Shown one piece after another: positions 32,248 to 42,927 of a stretch of 64,000 bases of DNA. How positions within the stretch are numbered: the first letter of the stretch is position 1; the number at the start of each line of letters is the position of its first letter. The notes beneath the pieces were generated by a model. The model did not search any database. It saw only the letters and a list, made by a program, of their open reading frames with translations, and was not told the DNA's origin. Source of the stretch: Hygrocybe punicea (lineage: Eukaryota; Basidiomycota; Agaricomycetes; Agaricales; Hygrophoraceae); assembly GCA_963556145.1 (NCBI GenBank), contig OY744472.1, forward strand, positions 4,402,001 to 4,466,000. Direction: 5' to 3'. Position numbers and translations under genes: made by a program.

Positions 32248-33330
32248 GTGATGCTGAATGGAACTGATCCAAACATGGTTCAAACCATGAACTATAACCT
32301 CTATTTAGCTATGTAGATACTGAAATATATATTTTCATATATGAAGTCACATGAACTTACATCATGTGACCTTAAACATAGACGCGAAATGTTGACTAAA
32401 CGTACTCATCAACCACAACCACAACAGCAGCCACAGCAACACCAATGGAGAAGGGAAGAGAAGCAGCAGGGAATGGTGCACCCATCTCTGCTGCACTAGG
32501 TATGTAACTTCTTTTATATAGTTTATATTTTGTTTTATCACACTGTGACTGGCTAACACTGTCAGACACATGATGACCATAATCACAACAACCACAACAG
32601 CGAAACCGATGGTGGGCATGGGCGTGGGCACAGCAAGGGCAAGGGCAAGGGTGGCAGGGACAACTGCGGTAGCAGCAAGCTACGTCCATTGCAAATAACA
32701 GTGGCAGCAGCAAGCATGGCAGGAATGGATGATGGAGGCCAGGAGAGGAGTAGTGGGGGTGGTGCACCCACCACCCACTGCAACAGGTATGTATTTCAAT
32801 TATTATTATTACTGATTACAGCAACAGATCCTCCCAAACACCCACCCTTTCACCCAGGGTGCCAATGACAAACAGCAACAACACAGGCCAAACAGCCAAA
32901 TGGCCATCCAACACACCGGCAAGTCAGCAGCAATGACAGCTCACCCCCAACCCACCTCGCAAATCAGCACCGCCATGTCCATTCATATTAGCACCACATT
33001 CACGAGGAGACAAGGAGAGGACATGGTCCCCACCTGATTCACCTCACAAACACACAGCCCAGTGTTAGTTGACATCGCAGCTGTGTTCATGAGGTTACAG
33101 GGATGTGGGGACCTCACCCTGCATTCATGAGGTGCAGAGAGGAGAGGAGAGAGCCAGCACCCCAGCACCCCCATCCCACCTTGCACATAGGCTCACCATG
33201 TCAATTGACATGCGCAGCACTGTTGTGAGGTCAGATGGTGCAGGGAAGGGCAAGCATTTCATGGTCCAGATCAAAACTGAACTGGTCTGGGATTTTTTCA
33301 TAGTATGTATTCATATAAGACGATATGGTA
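32248..33330 (+). mobile_element. Cassette-type hAT derivative, decayed
   Basis: Start CAGTGATGCTGAA corresponds to TAGTGATGCCGAA of the element at 55572-57368, and both continue with ggttcaaacc words, 'gtagatact', and GTCATGTGACCTTAAACATA-like sequence (here catcatgtgaccttaaacata). Shared modules: GGTGCACCCATC...CTAGGTATGT at 32,475-32,505, GGTGCACCCACC...CAGGTATGT at 32,760-32,790, and ATGTCAATTGACATG near 33,197. The right end runs into the Helitron array and has no recognisable terminus, so it is probably truncated. Confidence 0.65.
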
Positions 33331-35120
33331 TTCTATAGTTAGTTTGAGAGTGGACACGTGACCATGGGAATCCGACAGATTAGGAAATAAAAGTGGATAT
33401 AAAAGGCGATTTTCTGACTAATTTGGAGGACTTTGAATTCTGGGTTGAGTGGTGAGTGGGGGGTGGGGTGGGTTCCACATTGCTCGGATGGCCGCAGGGT
33501 GGGGGGTGGGGGGTGGCCTGGCCCTAAGGAGGACCCTGTGAAATTTGGGGGGGGATCCGGATGGATTTGAGTGGGCAGGGGGGGATTTGTGGGAGGTGGG
33601 GCACTGTTTGGGGTGCTGCGGCTGCAATTTGGCACCCGAAATTTCGATAAATGACAGGGGTATTCTACGCAATGTATGCTACGTTTTCTCTCACACAAAG
33701 GAGTCCTAAAATGGGGTTGTTGAAGCTATGGAATGTGGATAAGTTGGGGATGGTCCGGAGTTGTGGCTGAAATTCGGACTGAGTTTGAAATCTACAACCA
33801 AAGCGTTCGCACTCAGACGAACCCAAAACCTTCTGCTCATCAACATCCTATCCACTCCATTTCCGAATTTGCTGCCGGCTTCCTGCTACCCCTGCTGCCC
33901 CACAACTTTCCCATCCCCCTCTACTGTCTCCTACCCCCCTCCAGGCGACTGTTTGGCTCCCCCAGTGTCACCAATGTCCAGCAACAGCGCTACCAGTGCC
34001 CCCAGCAAGAGGGGCGCATTCCGGCTGCTTTTGAGTGCCATGGGGGAGTTCTGAGGGCAGCAGGGGTTGTGGTGCACCCACCCCCTGCTGTACCAGGTGA
34101 GTGTTCAGTTTTATTGACTGTATTGGAGGTGTATTGACATAGAGTGATCAGCCTGGCTTCACCCCCCACTCCCTGCCCTCCCCTCACCCAATCCAGCCCA
34201 TCTCCACCTCCCTTCATCCCTCCTGCACTCCCTCCACCCATGATTCACCCTCCCCGCTGCTCCCCTCCCGTCCTGGCCTCTTCTGGCCACCCCCTCCACC
34301 TCCCTCCTTTTCCCCCCCTCCAGCCCCTTCCTTTAGCACCCATCTACCCCCCCATCACTCCCCTGTCATCTCTCTCACCACACTGTACCTGTACCCTCTG
34401 TAGTAGCTCATTTTGTATGATATTGACATTTAATTTAATTTAATTTAATTTAACTTTTTAAATAATTAAATAATTAATAACTACTTAACAATGGCTGAAC
34501 CAATGCAGTGTCAAGATACTGTGAATCCTGTCTTCAGTACCCAACCAGACTATTCTCCACTGTACAGGTGGGAGTCTATCTGATATTTACCTGTAACATC
34601 AAGCATGGTCAGGTCTCAGCAGTAAACATAATACATTCCAGACATACCTGAAATTATAGGAATTCAAAAAATATTTTCTTCCTTGCTCACACTCAGCATT
34701 TACTACTGATATATACACCTACCAGTGGAATTAATCGCTAAACCTGTCTTGGTAAGCTTGCACAATGAGTTTACCATGTCCTGGGTCCAGTGGCATAACC
34801 TGAGGATGAAGGAGTGCTCAGCCCCCTTTAGGACATATTCCACATACAAAACCCAAAAATATTATCTGTACCTATTTTGATTATTATATGTTCACCCAAC
34901 ACCAAATAAAAATTCATAATTCTTCCTTTACTATCTATTACCATTAATTATTGACACCCAATAGTTGAGGGGGCGGGGCCGAGCGTAGCGAGGTCTCAGC
35001 CCCCTTCAGCACTTATTCCACATAAAAATCCAAAAAGAAACTCTCCAATCCCTTCTTCCTAGCACTTTAGATCCCGTGCTTCACGGGATTATCACCTCCC
35101 TGCACGGGTCCTAAACCTAG
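33331..35120 (+). mobile_element. Non-autonomous Helitron, tandem copy A
   Basis: Begins TTCTATAGTTAGTTTGAGAG and ends CACGGGTCCTAAACCTAG, with a perfect hairpin ATCCCGTG-ctt-CACGGGAT about 30 bases before the CTAG end. There are no inverted ends and no duplication, and the next copy starts at the following base. The interior has CAG|GTGAGT after a GGTGCACCCACC module (34,070-34,100), a Pro/Ser-rich captured exon-like region and the word GAGGGGGCGGGGCCGAGCG. Host junction is A|T. Confidence 0.78.
33974..34054 (+). CDS. Conserved 26-codon micro-ORF in Helitron array
   Basis: MSSNSATSAPSKRGAFRLLL then SAMGEF and a stop. The same frame recurs in copies B (35,768 onward, MDSN...GTF) and C (38,547 onward, MDSN...GAF), with some silent differences between copies. 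It lies just upstream of the GGTGCACCCACC-CAG|GT module, so it looks like part of a captured exon. Function unknown; it may be non-coding. Confidence 0.3.
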   Translation: MSSNSATSAPSKRGAFRLLLSAMGEF

Positions 35121-36369
35121 TTCTATAGTTAGTTTGAGAGTGGACGCGTGACCGCGGGAATCCGACGGATTAGGAAATAAAAGTTGATATAAAAGGTGAT
35201 TTTCTGACTAATTTGGAGGACTTTGAATTCCGGGTTGAGTGGTGAGTGGGTGGGGTGGGCTGGGTGACAGGTGGCTCGGATGGCTGCAGGGTGGGGGGTG
35301 GGGGGTGGCATGGTTCTAAGGAGGACCCTGTGAAATTTGGGGGGGAATCCGGATGGATTTGAGTGGGCAGGGGGGGAATTGTGTGAGATGGGGCACTGTT
35401 TGGGGTGCCACGGCAGCAATATGGCACCCAAAATTTCGATAAATGACAGGGGTATTCTACGTGATGTATGCTACGTTGTCTCTCACACAAAGGAGTCCTG
35501 ATATGCTGTGTCTGGGTCTGCAGAATGTGAAGAAAGTGGAGGTGGTCCGGAGTTGTGGCTGAAATTCGGACTCAGTTCGAAATCCACAGCCAGAGCGTTC
35601 ACACTCAGCCGAACTCAAAACCTTCTGCTCATCAACATCCCATCCTCTCCAATCCCGACTCTCCTGCTGGCTTCCTGCTGCCCCTGCTGCCCCACAACTT
35701 TCCCATCCCCCTCTACTGTCTCCTACCCCCTTCCAGGCGACTTTTTGGCCCCCCCAAGTTGACCAATGGACAGCAACAGTGCCACCAGTGCCCCCAGCAA
35801 GAGGGGCACATTCCGGCTGCTTTTGAGCGCCATGGGGGAGTTCTGAGGGCAGCAGGGGTTGTGGTGCACCCACCCCCTGCTGTACCAGGTGAGTGTTCAG
35901 TTCAATTGGGTGTTTTGGAGGTGAATTGACTTGGTAGTGATCACTCAGGCTTCAGCCCTCTCTCCCTGCCTCCCAGCACTCCATCCAGCTCATCTCTACC
36001 TCCCTTCAACCCTCCTGCACTCCCTCCACCCATCCTCCACCCTCCTCTCTGCTCCCCCTCCCTTCCTGGCCTGTTCTGGCCACCCCCTCCACCTCCCTCC
36101 TTTTTCCCCTCTCCAGCCCCTTCCTGTAGCCCCCATTCATCTCCAATTCACTCTCCTGCCATGTCCCTGACCTCTCTGAGCTCTGCAGTGCTGTATTCTA
36201 GCAGTTTGTATAATATTTGACATTTTATCATAATAATTCAATAAATAAATAAATAAATAATAACAATAAATTGATAACTACTTAGCAATAAATGAACTGC
36301 AGCATATTGGTATGAAAACCCAAGTAGCCTATCAATAATAACTATAACATAATGACATTTGTATAAAGA

Positions 36370-36720
36370 AAGGTACATGGGGTGCTGCAGGTGTTGTCAG
36401 TGCAGCAAACAAACATGGACAAGGTGAGAGTAAATTAAGATGGGGTGCTACAGATGTTTGTGAGCGCAGCGAACAAACATCAGTGGCACAAAAAGCATTG
36501 TGATAGGGACAAGGTGAGTAACTGGAGATGGGGTGCTACAGATGTTTGTGAGTGCAGCAAACGAATATCAGTGGCACAAAAAACATTGTGATGACAAGTG
36601 CGTTCACAAACATCACTGGCACAGAAAGCATTGTAGATAAGGTAAATTAAGACGGGGTGCTGCAGGTGTTGGTGAGCGTAGCAAACCAACATCAGTGGCA
36701 CAAAAAGCATTGTAATGGGG
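36370..36720 (+). repeat. Minisatellite in Helitron copy B
   Basis: Four units of roughly 85-110 bases, each with 'ggggtgct(a/g)cagatgtttgtgagcgcagcgaac' followed by 'catcagtggcacaaaaagcattgt'. The same unit occurs in both arms of the palindrome at 59168-60756, so the two structures belong to related Helitron families. Confidence 0.75.
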
Positions 36721-36983
36721 ACAACACAACTCATTTGAAACAGTAAAAGGTGACTACAATGTTTTGACACTCAATACAAACATTCTTGATCCTTCCTTTA
36801 CTATCTACCACTGTCATTATTTGTACACCTAAGACTTTTAATACAAAATATTTCAGGTGCGGCCAATCAAACTATTAATTATTGACACCTAATAGTTGAG
36901 GGGGTGGGGCCGAGCAAAGCGAGGTCTCAGCCCCCTCCATGATTCATGATATATTCCATAGAACATGTCCAAAAACATCCCTA

Positions 36984-37833
36984 CCACAGGGTGTGCAGTA
37001 GCATACCATGTCACACAGTATCTTGAAAGTACTTGACAAGTATACTAAATATCATTACCATAACATTCAACATGGTATTGTAACAGTATTCAGACATAAA
37101 CTACAATACTTGTGCCCAAATTCATCTGAAGGTATGAAGGCAAATGAGACTTATACCTTTTCAATAACATCAAGCCTTTTGTTTCACTACTTTTACTGTA
37201 TCTACAGCAAAGTACTGTATAGTTCAGATAGAATACTTGCAGCCTAAGATGAATCAAAGTATTAAACTAGTAAGGAAGTTGTGCCACTTTCACTACTAGG
37301 ATACCTTTTGAATCCTTTCAAGATACAGTGTGAAATAGTATAGTACTGTTGCCATATTGTGGATTTAAGATACTGTGTCAATACTTTTAAGATACTGTTT
37401 CAGTACTTTTATTATAATAAAAGTATCTTAAAAGTATTGACACAGTATCTTAAATCCACAATATGGCAACAGTACTATACTATTTCACACTGTATCTTGA
37501 TAGGATTCAAAAGGTATCCTAATAGTAAAAGTGGCCCAACTTCCTTACTGGTTTAATACTTTGATTCATCTTAGGCTGCAAGTATTCTATCTGAACTATA
37601 CAGTACTTTGCTGTAGATACAGTAAAAGTAGTGAAACAAAAGGCTTGATGTTATTGAAAAGGTATAAGTCTCATTTGCCTTCATACCTTCAGATGAATTT
37701 GGGCACAAGTATTGTAGTTTATGTCTGAATACTGTTACAATACCATGTTGAATGTTATGGTAATGATATTTAGTATACTTGTCAAGTACTTTCAAGATAC
37801 TGTGTGACATGGTATGCTACTGTGCACCCTGTG
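36984..37833. mobile_element. Near-perfect 850-bp palindrome, TA target duplication
   Basis: The arms of over 400 bases are almost identical inverted copies with a centre near 37,413; the same 79-codon frame is therefore readable on opposite strands at 37008-37247 and 37571-37810. Ends: CCACAGGGTGTGCAGTAGC and, read inward, CACAGGGTGCACAGTAGC. TA flanks both sides (36982-36983; 37834-37835). The sister Helitron copy C shows the uninterrupted site at 39,985-40,000 (catccctacagtcc). The near identity of the arms suggests recent origin or gene conversion. Confidence 0.9.
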
Positions 37834-37910
37834 TACAGTCCTTTCTTTCTAGGACTTTAGATCCCGTCCAGGACGGGATTATCGCCTCCCTGGACGGGTC
37901 CTAACCCTAG

Positions 37911-40069
37911 TTCTATAGTTAGGTTGACAGTGGATGCGTGACCGTGGGAATCCGATGGATTAGGAAATAAAAGTGGATATAAAAGGCTATTTTCTAACTA
38001 ATTAGGAGGACTTTGAATTCTGGGTTGAGTGGTGAGTGGGGGGGTGGGGTGGGTTCCACATTGCTCGGATGATGGCAGGGTGGGGGGTGGGGGGTGGCAT
38101 GTTCCTAAGGAGGACCCTGTGAAATTTGGGGGGGGATCCGGTTGGATTTGAGTGGGCAGGGGGGGATTTGTGGGAGATGGGGCACTGTTTGGGGTGCCGC
38201 GGCAGCCATGTGCCACCCGAAATTTCGATAAATGACAGGGGTATTCTATGCGATGTATGCTACATTTTCTCTCACACAAAGGAGTCCTGATATGCTGTGT
38301 CTGGGTCTGCAGAATGTGAAGAAAGTGTGGAGTTGTGGCTGAAATTCGGACTGAGTTTGAAATCTACAGCCAAAGCATTCACACTCCGCCGAACCCAAAA
38401 CCTTCTGCTCATCAACATCCTACCCCCCGACATTCCTGACTCTCCTGCCAGCTCCCTGCTCACCCTGCAGCCCCACAACTTTCCCATCCCCCTCTACTGT
38501 CTCCTACCCCCCTCCAGGCAACTTTTTGGCCCCCCAAGTTGACCAATGGACAGCAACGGTGCCACCAGTGCCCCCAGCAAGAGGGGTGCATTCCGGCTGC
38601 TTTTGAGTGCCATGCATGAGTTCTGAGGGCAGCAGGGGATGTGGTGCACCCACCCCCTGCTGTACCAGGTGAGTGTTCAGTTAACTTGGCTGTTTTGGAC
38701 ATGAATTGACTTGGTAGTGATCACTCAGGCTTCAGCCCCCTCTCCTTGCCCTCCTAGCACTCCATCCAGCTCATCTCTACCTCCCTTCAACCCTCCTGCA
38801 CTCCCTCCACCATCCTCCACCCTCCTCTCTGCTCTCCCTCACTTTTTGACCTTCTGGCCTCTCCCTCCAGCTCCCTGCCTTTCCCCCCTCTCCAGCCCCT
38901 TCCTTTAGCCTCCATTCACCCCCCATCACTCTCCTGTCATCACTCTCACAGTGTGGTGCCTGTACCCTCTGTAGTAGCTCATTTTGGCTGATATTGACAT
39001 TTAATTTAATTTAACTTATTAAATAATTAAATAATTAATAACTACTTAACAATGACTGAACCACTGTGAATCCTGTCTTCAGTAGGCAACCAGACTATTC
39101 TCCACTGTACAGGTGGGAGTCTATCTGATATTTACCTGTAACATCAAGCATGGTCAGGTCTCAGCAGTAAACATAATACATTCCAGACATACCTGAAATT
39201 ATAGGAATTCAAAAAATATTTTCTTCCTTGCTCACACTCAGCATTTACTACTGATATATACACCTACCAGTGGAATTAATCGCTAAACCTGTCTTGGTAA
39301 GCTTGCACAATGAGTTTACCATGTCCTGGGTCCAGTGGCATAACCTGAGGATGAAAGTGTATTTGTTAGGTAAGACAGTGACATATTAGCATTCGCAGAA
39401 AGATCAGAAAAACAGGAGTGAGTTAGAATGCAAGGGGAGCTCCAGAAAATTATATTACCTGGAAATGGTGAGCTAACAAAGCAACAATGTAAACACAATG
39501 ACAGAGATTTACAAAGAAGACTTACTCACAGTTGTGAGTAGTGAGACTGAGATCACACCTGAGGCTGTGACCACATTGCACAAAATGTAGTTGGTCTCAG
39601 CAACAGTTACAATGTATGCAATATACACTGGGGCCAAGGTCTCAGGCCTGAACATAACATATTGCACATAAATATAATTTTTCGCAAGAATTCACATTGC
39701 ACAGAATTTACTGTAGATTATATTTTGCCTAACAAACCTCAAGGGGGCAGGGCCGAGCAAAGGCTGCAAAGCAAGGTCTCAGCCCCCTTTAGGACATACA
39801 AAACCCAAAAATATTCTCCGTACCTATCTTGATCATTATATGTTCACCCAATACTAAATAAAAATTCACAATTCTTCCTTTACCATTAATTATTGACACC
39901 TAATAGTTGAGGGGGTGGGGCTGAGCGTAGCGAGGTCTCAGCCCCCTCCATGAATCATGATATATTCCACATAACATGTCCAAAAACATCCCTACAGTCC
40001 TTTCTTTCTAGGACTTTAGATCCCATCCAGGACGGGATTATCGCCTCCTTGGACGGGTCCTAACCCTAG
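37911..40069 (+). mobile_element. Non-autonomous Helitron, tandem copy C
   Basis: Starts TTCTATAGTTAGGTTGAC and ends GACGGGTCCTAACCCTAG, followed by host T(ATAATATAGG). Hairpin before the end is slightly imperfect (ATCCCATCCAGGACGGGAT). Module GGTGCACCCACCCCCTGC ... CAGGTGAGT at about 38,642-38,674; GGGGCAGGGCCGAGC words at 39,725 and 39,915. It retains the empty site for the palindrome inserted in copy B. Confidence 0.78.
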
Positions 40070-40402
40070 TATAATATAGGTGTATAAATGTCTAAACAAG
40101 GTTTCAATGAGGTTGTTGAGAACTAAATTATGTTTCCACATTTTATAATGACATGAGGCACTCTGGGACACTCTAAGACACACTGAGACACTCTGTGGCC
40201 CACTGTGACACTCTGGGAATTTCATAAGTTCCCAGGATGTTATGGAGCCAAAGTGTTTTTCCTGATGCTAGTCTGTGTTGAATTGACCTTTCTCAGATTC
40301 ATTCCAAGCAAAAGCGGCTTCTTGAGTTTTAATGATATGATGGCCAAGTTTCTCTTCCTCAGGCCAAAGGAATCCATCCAGGTTCATCAGCATCACATTG
40401 TG

Positions 40403-42426
40403 TCATTCCTGGGTGTAGTGGGTTCCAGGTATAAAGTCGGGCGGATGGGTTGGGAGTGTGGGTAAATCGGCTAGCGGGTCACCGGTGATCTCATGTACGA
40501 TCTGGAATTCATCGGGGAGAGTGGTAGAGATTGGGTGGATGCAATCAGCTACTTTTTTATACTTTTTATTGGTAACAACACGTTTTAGGTCCCTGGTAAG
40601 TGTGGTTGTATATGAGATATAAACAGCATGTTCAGTAGAGGTGCTGTTACAAACATTCAAAGGGGAAATAGATGACGCAGGAGCAGAGATGGACCAAGAG
40701 GAAGGGAGGGTATCAGTAGTATGTATCTGATTTTGTACATCAGTCAACAATGAGATATACTGGGCAGCAGTCTGAGGCTGAGAGGAGGAGAAATCTAAAT
40801 TGATTAAAAAACATAAGTCCTCTTCTAAGGGAAATGGCAAAAGAGAAGAATAGTTCGTGGTATATGTGTGGTCACTTTCGAGTGGCAGCTTCTCATCTCC
40901 CAGTGTGTCCTTCCTGAGAGGTATCTCCGGGTCCTCAACCTTTAAAAATCTGGTTTCCTGATGTTGGACCGCTCTCATCAGTTCTTCTGGTTGTGCTCGA
41001 TGGTGGGCAAGTTGACGACGGTGCCGGTGTTTGGATCCATGATTGTGACTTGTTGTTTTCCATTTTTGTAATCCTTCGTGAGGGCCTCGAAAAGCATGAA
41101 GAAAAGGTGGCCAATGAGAATCTCGTAGGGGGCATCATTGTCGACTTGGACTTGAAGGAACAGATCAACGTCACCAACAGTGAATTTGAGGTTGGCGATC
41201 TGGCCGAGGGTGTCATTGTCGCTTTTGTTTGCTAATTGCATCCACATCTTCATGTTTTGGAGGCCGTAACCAAGTTTCTCCCAAATATCACATCGCATGC
41301 CAATGATCATAGAGCCGTTGTCGAGGATGAACTCAAATACAAATTTACCGTTGATGAGCGGGTTGGCTGTGTATTCAAAGGGGGAACCATGGTGATTGGC
41401 TGCTCGTTGATAGGTCTGGTAGACGTTTTCTTGGCAGGTTTCATGGGGGGTACGGATGTAGGTGCAGTGGGCAGGTTTGGATATGTCTCTCTAGACTCTC
41501 CTTTCACTTTGAGGGGATCTCTATGCCATCAAATCTAACCTGTTTATGAAGCCATTGCACTTCAGCTTCCAAGACCTTGATCTGCTCATTGTTTTTGTCG
41601 ATGTTGAAGGTCATGGACTAAAAAATGTTGGTGTACTTGGTAGTGACTTCGGGCTCATAGGTCAGTACTTCAACAATGGAGACGAAGTTGGTTTTGACAT
41701 GAGGCAGGGGGTCACATTGGAAGGGTTCTGTAGGGTTACAGGTAGGGGGAGCGCAGTTGCCGGGGTTCTGTGCATACCATGCATCAAAGCATTCCTTCAT
41801 GTTTTTGCTGACAATAGCCTTTGGAAGGTACACTCCATTGGGCAACACAATGTGGCCATGCTCATTCTTGCAGCATATTCTGTCCCCAGTGTACTGCTTG
41901 CAGATTGGACAATCATGTATATGATGGAACAGGTTGTCGCAAAAGAGGCAGTTGAAGTTGGTGAACCCTTGTCCTGAGGTGGTCAGCTCAGTCCTATTTG
42001 CACAAGGCTTCAGATGATTGTTACGTTTGGTGCGAGCTTATGTGAGAATGGCAAGTTATTGTGAAACTAGACGAAAGAGGTTAGACATGTTGGGTTCAAC
42101 TGGTTCTGCTTTAGGAACGACAAGGTCATAGCGAGCAGGTGGTGGGTAATGGGTAGTGGGTTCTATGGGGGTCGAATACCTGATGGCGGCAGGCGATGTT
42201 GACGAAAGATGAGAGACGGCAGATGGTTCAGCTATGGTTCTGGCCAGCAGGAAGTGGGTGCAGTTATGGAAGTCCTGGAAGTCATAGGGGTTGCTATGGA
42301 AGTGGTTCAGTTTCTGGTACTGAAGTCAGGTCTTGATATCCTTCTTGAGCTCAGCATGGAAGCCATTCTCATATGCAATGTTACATGCCCAGTGCTCATA
42401 GTTGCTAAGGGATGTGTAGCGCAGAC
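40403..42426 (-). pseudogene. Gypsy Gag C-terminus, zinc knuckle and protease
   Basis: From the insertion site at 42,427 the minus strand reads SLRYTSLSNYEHW, then NPYDFQDFHNCTHFLLART, a typical mushroom gypsy Gag segment. A CCHC-like knuckle follows (CLFCDNLFHHIHDCPIC) near 41,900, then the stretch VLPNGVYLPKAIVSKNMKE and a coiled region. The aspartic protease-like domain at 40978-41310 includes WEKLGYGLQNMKMWMQ, NLKFTVGDVDLFLQVQV and ILIGHLFFMLFEAL. A Ser/Thr-rich linker runs to 40,403. Stops at several points, including TGA at Trp of KKDIKTW and breaks at 41,618 and 40,978, make it non-functional. Upstream Gag continues beyond the Tc1 insert at 48,764. Confidence 0.82.
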
Positions 42427-42927
42427 TATGCTTATTGTGTTCTGCATGTGATTTTGCCAACATCACAGTCACGCTTCATTTTGAGCACCCAACTCAAAAT
42501 TGCAATATCTCATGTAATACTCAATGTACAGCTTAGCAGTTTGAAATGTGAGAGTTCAAATATAATGTCTAGATGTTCACAGTGTAAAAAGTCCTGAAAA
42601 TGGTCACATAAAAATTCAAATTTTTTGGTGCAACCCCCCCACATGCAACACCTCCAGAAGCTTCGGGCATCCACCAGTCAGTGGAAAACTTCACATGCAT
42701 GCTCCCCAGCAGTCCATCTCAGTGCTGGGAGCTGTATTATTATTATTAATAAGGGGCTGTTCATGCACAGCAGGTTTCAACAAGAATATTTTTGGTATAT
42801 TGGGGCAGGACAACTTGTAGCGACGAGCAGGAATAAAGAGTGTAGAAATATGAAATTGGGCCACACACACCTCGAAAAGACAATGGAGGATGTGTGATTG
42901 GTTTAGTATTATGTTTCCAACTGGATT

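Larger units (their letters stand above)
35121..37910 (+). mobile_element. Non-autonomous Helitron, tandem copy B
   Basis: Same ends as copy A: TTCTATAGTTAG at the start and GACGGGTCCTAACCCTAG at the end, hairpin ATCCCGTCCAGGACGGGAT before it. It contains four spaced copies of a word of the type GTTTGTGAGCGCAGCGAAC (36,370-36,720) and the palindrome insertion 36984-37833. Module GGTGCACCCACCCCCTGC ... CAGGTGAGT at about 35,862-35,894. Confidence 0.78.
31566..40268. mobile_element. 8.7-kb TA-flanked composite inserted in gypsy RT
   Basis: Left end CATCAGGAATAACAC and right end read inward (G)CATCAGGAAAAACAC are inverted relatives; each is followed by short repeats built on GAGTGTCTCAGAGTGTC (31,590-31,730 and 40,145-40,215). 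TA lies outside both ends (31564-31565; 40269-40270). Excision joins codons for FNTD-YF and restores the gypsy RT frame. No transposase of its own is visible; the bulk is later insertions: a cassette element (32248-33330), three tandem Helitrons (33331-40069) and a palindrome (36984-37833). The founding element would have been under 1.5 kb. Confidence 0.82.

Noticed and set aside
37008..37810. Two identical 79-codon frames on opposite strands
   Set aside because: They are the same sequence in the two arms of a palindrome, with no family motif.
33339..38279. Minus-strand Pro/His-rich frames in the Helitron copies
   Set aside because: They arise from G-rich tracts repeated in the three copies, with no conserved codon pattern.
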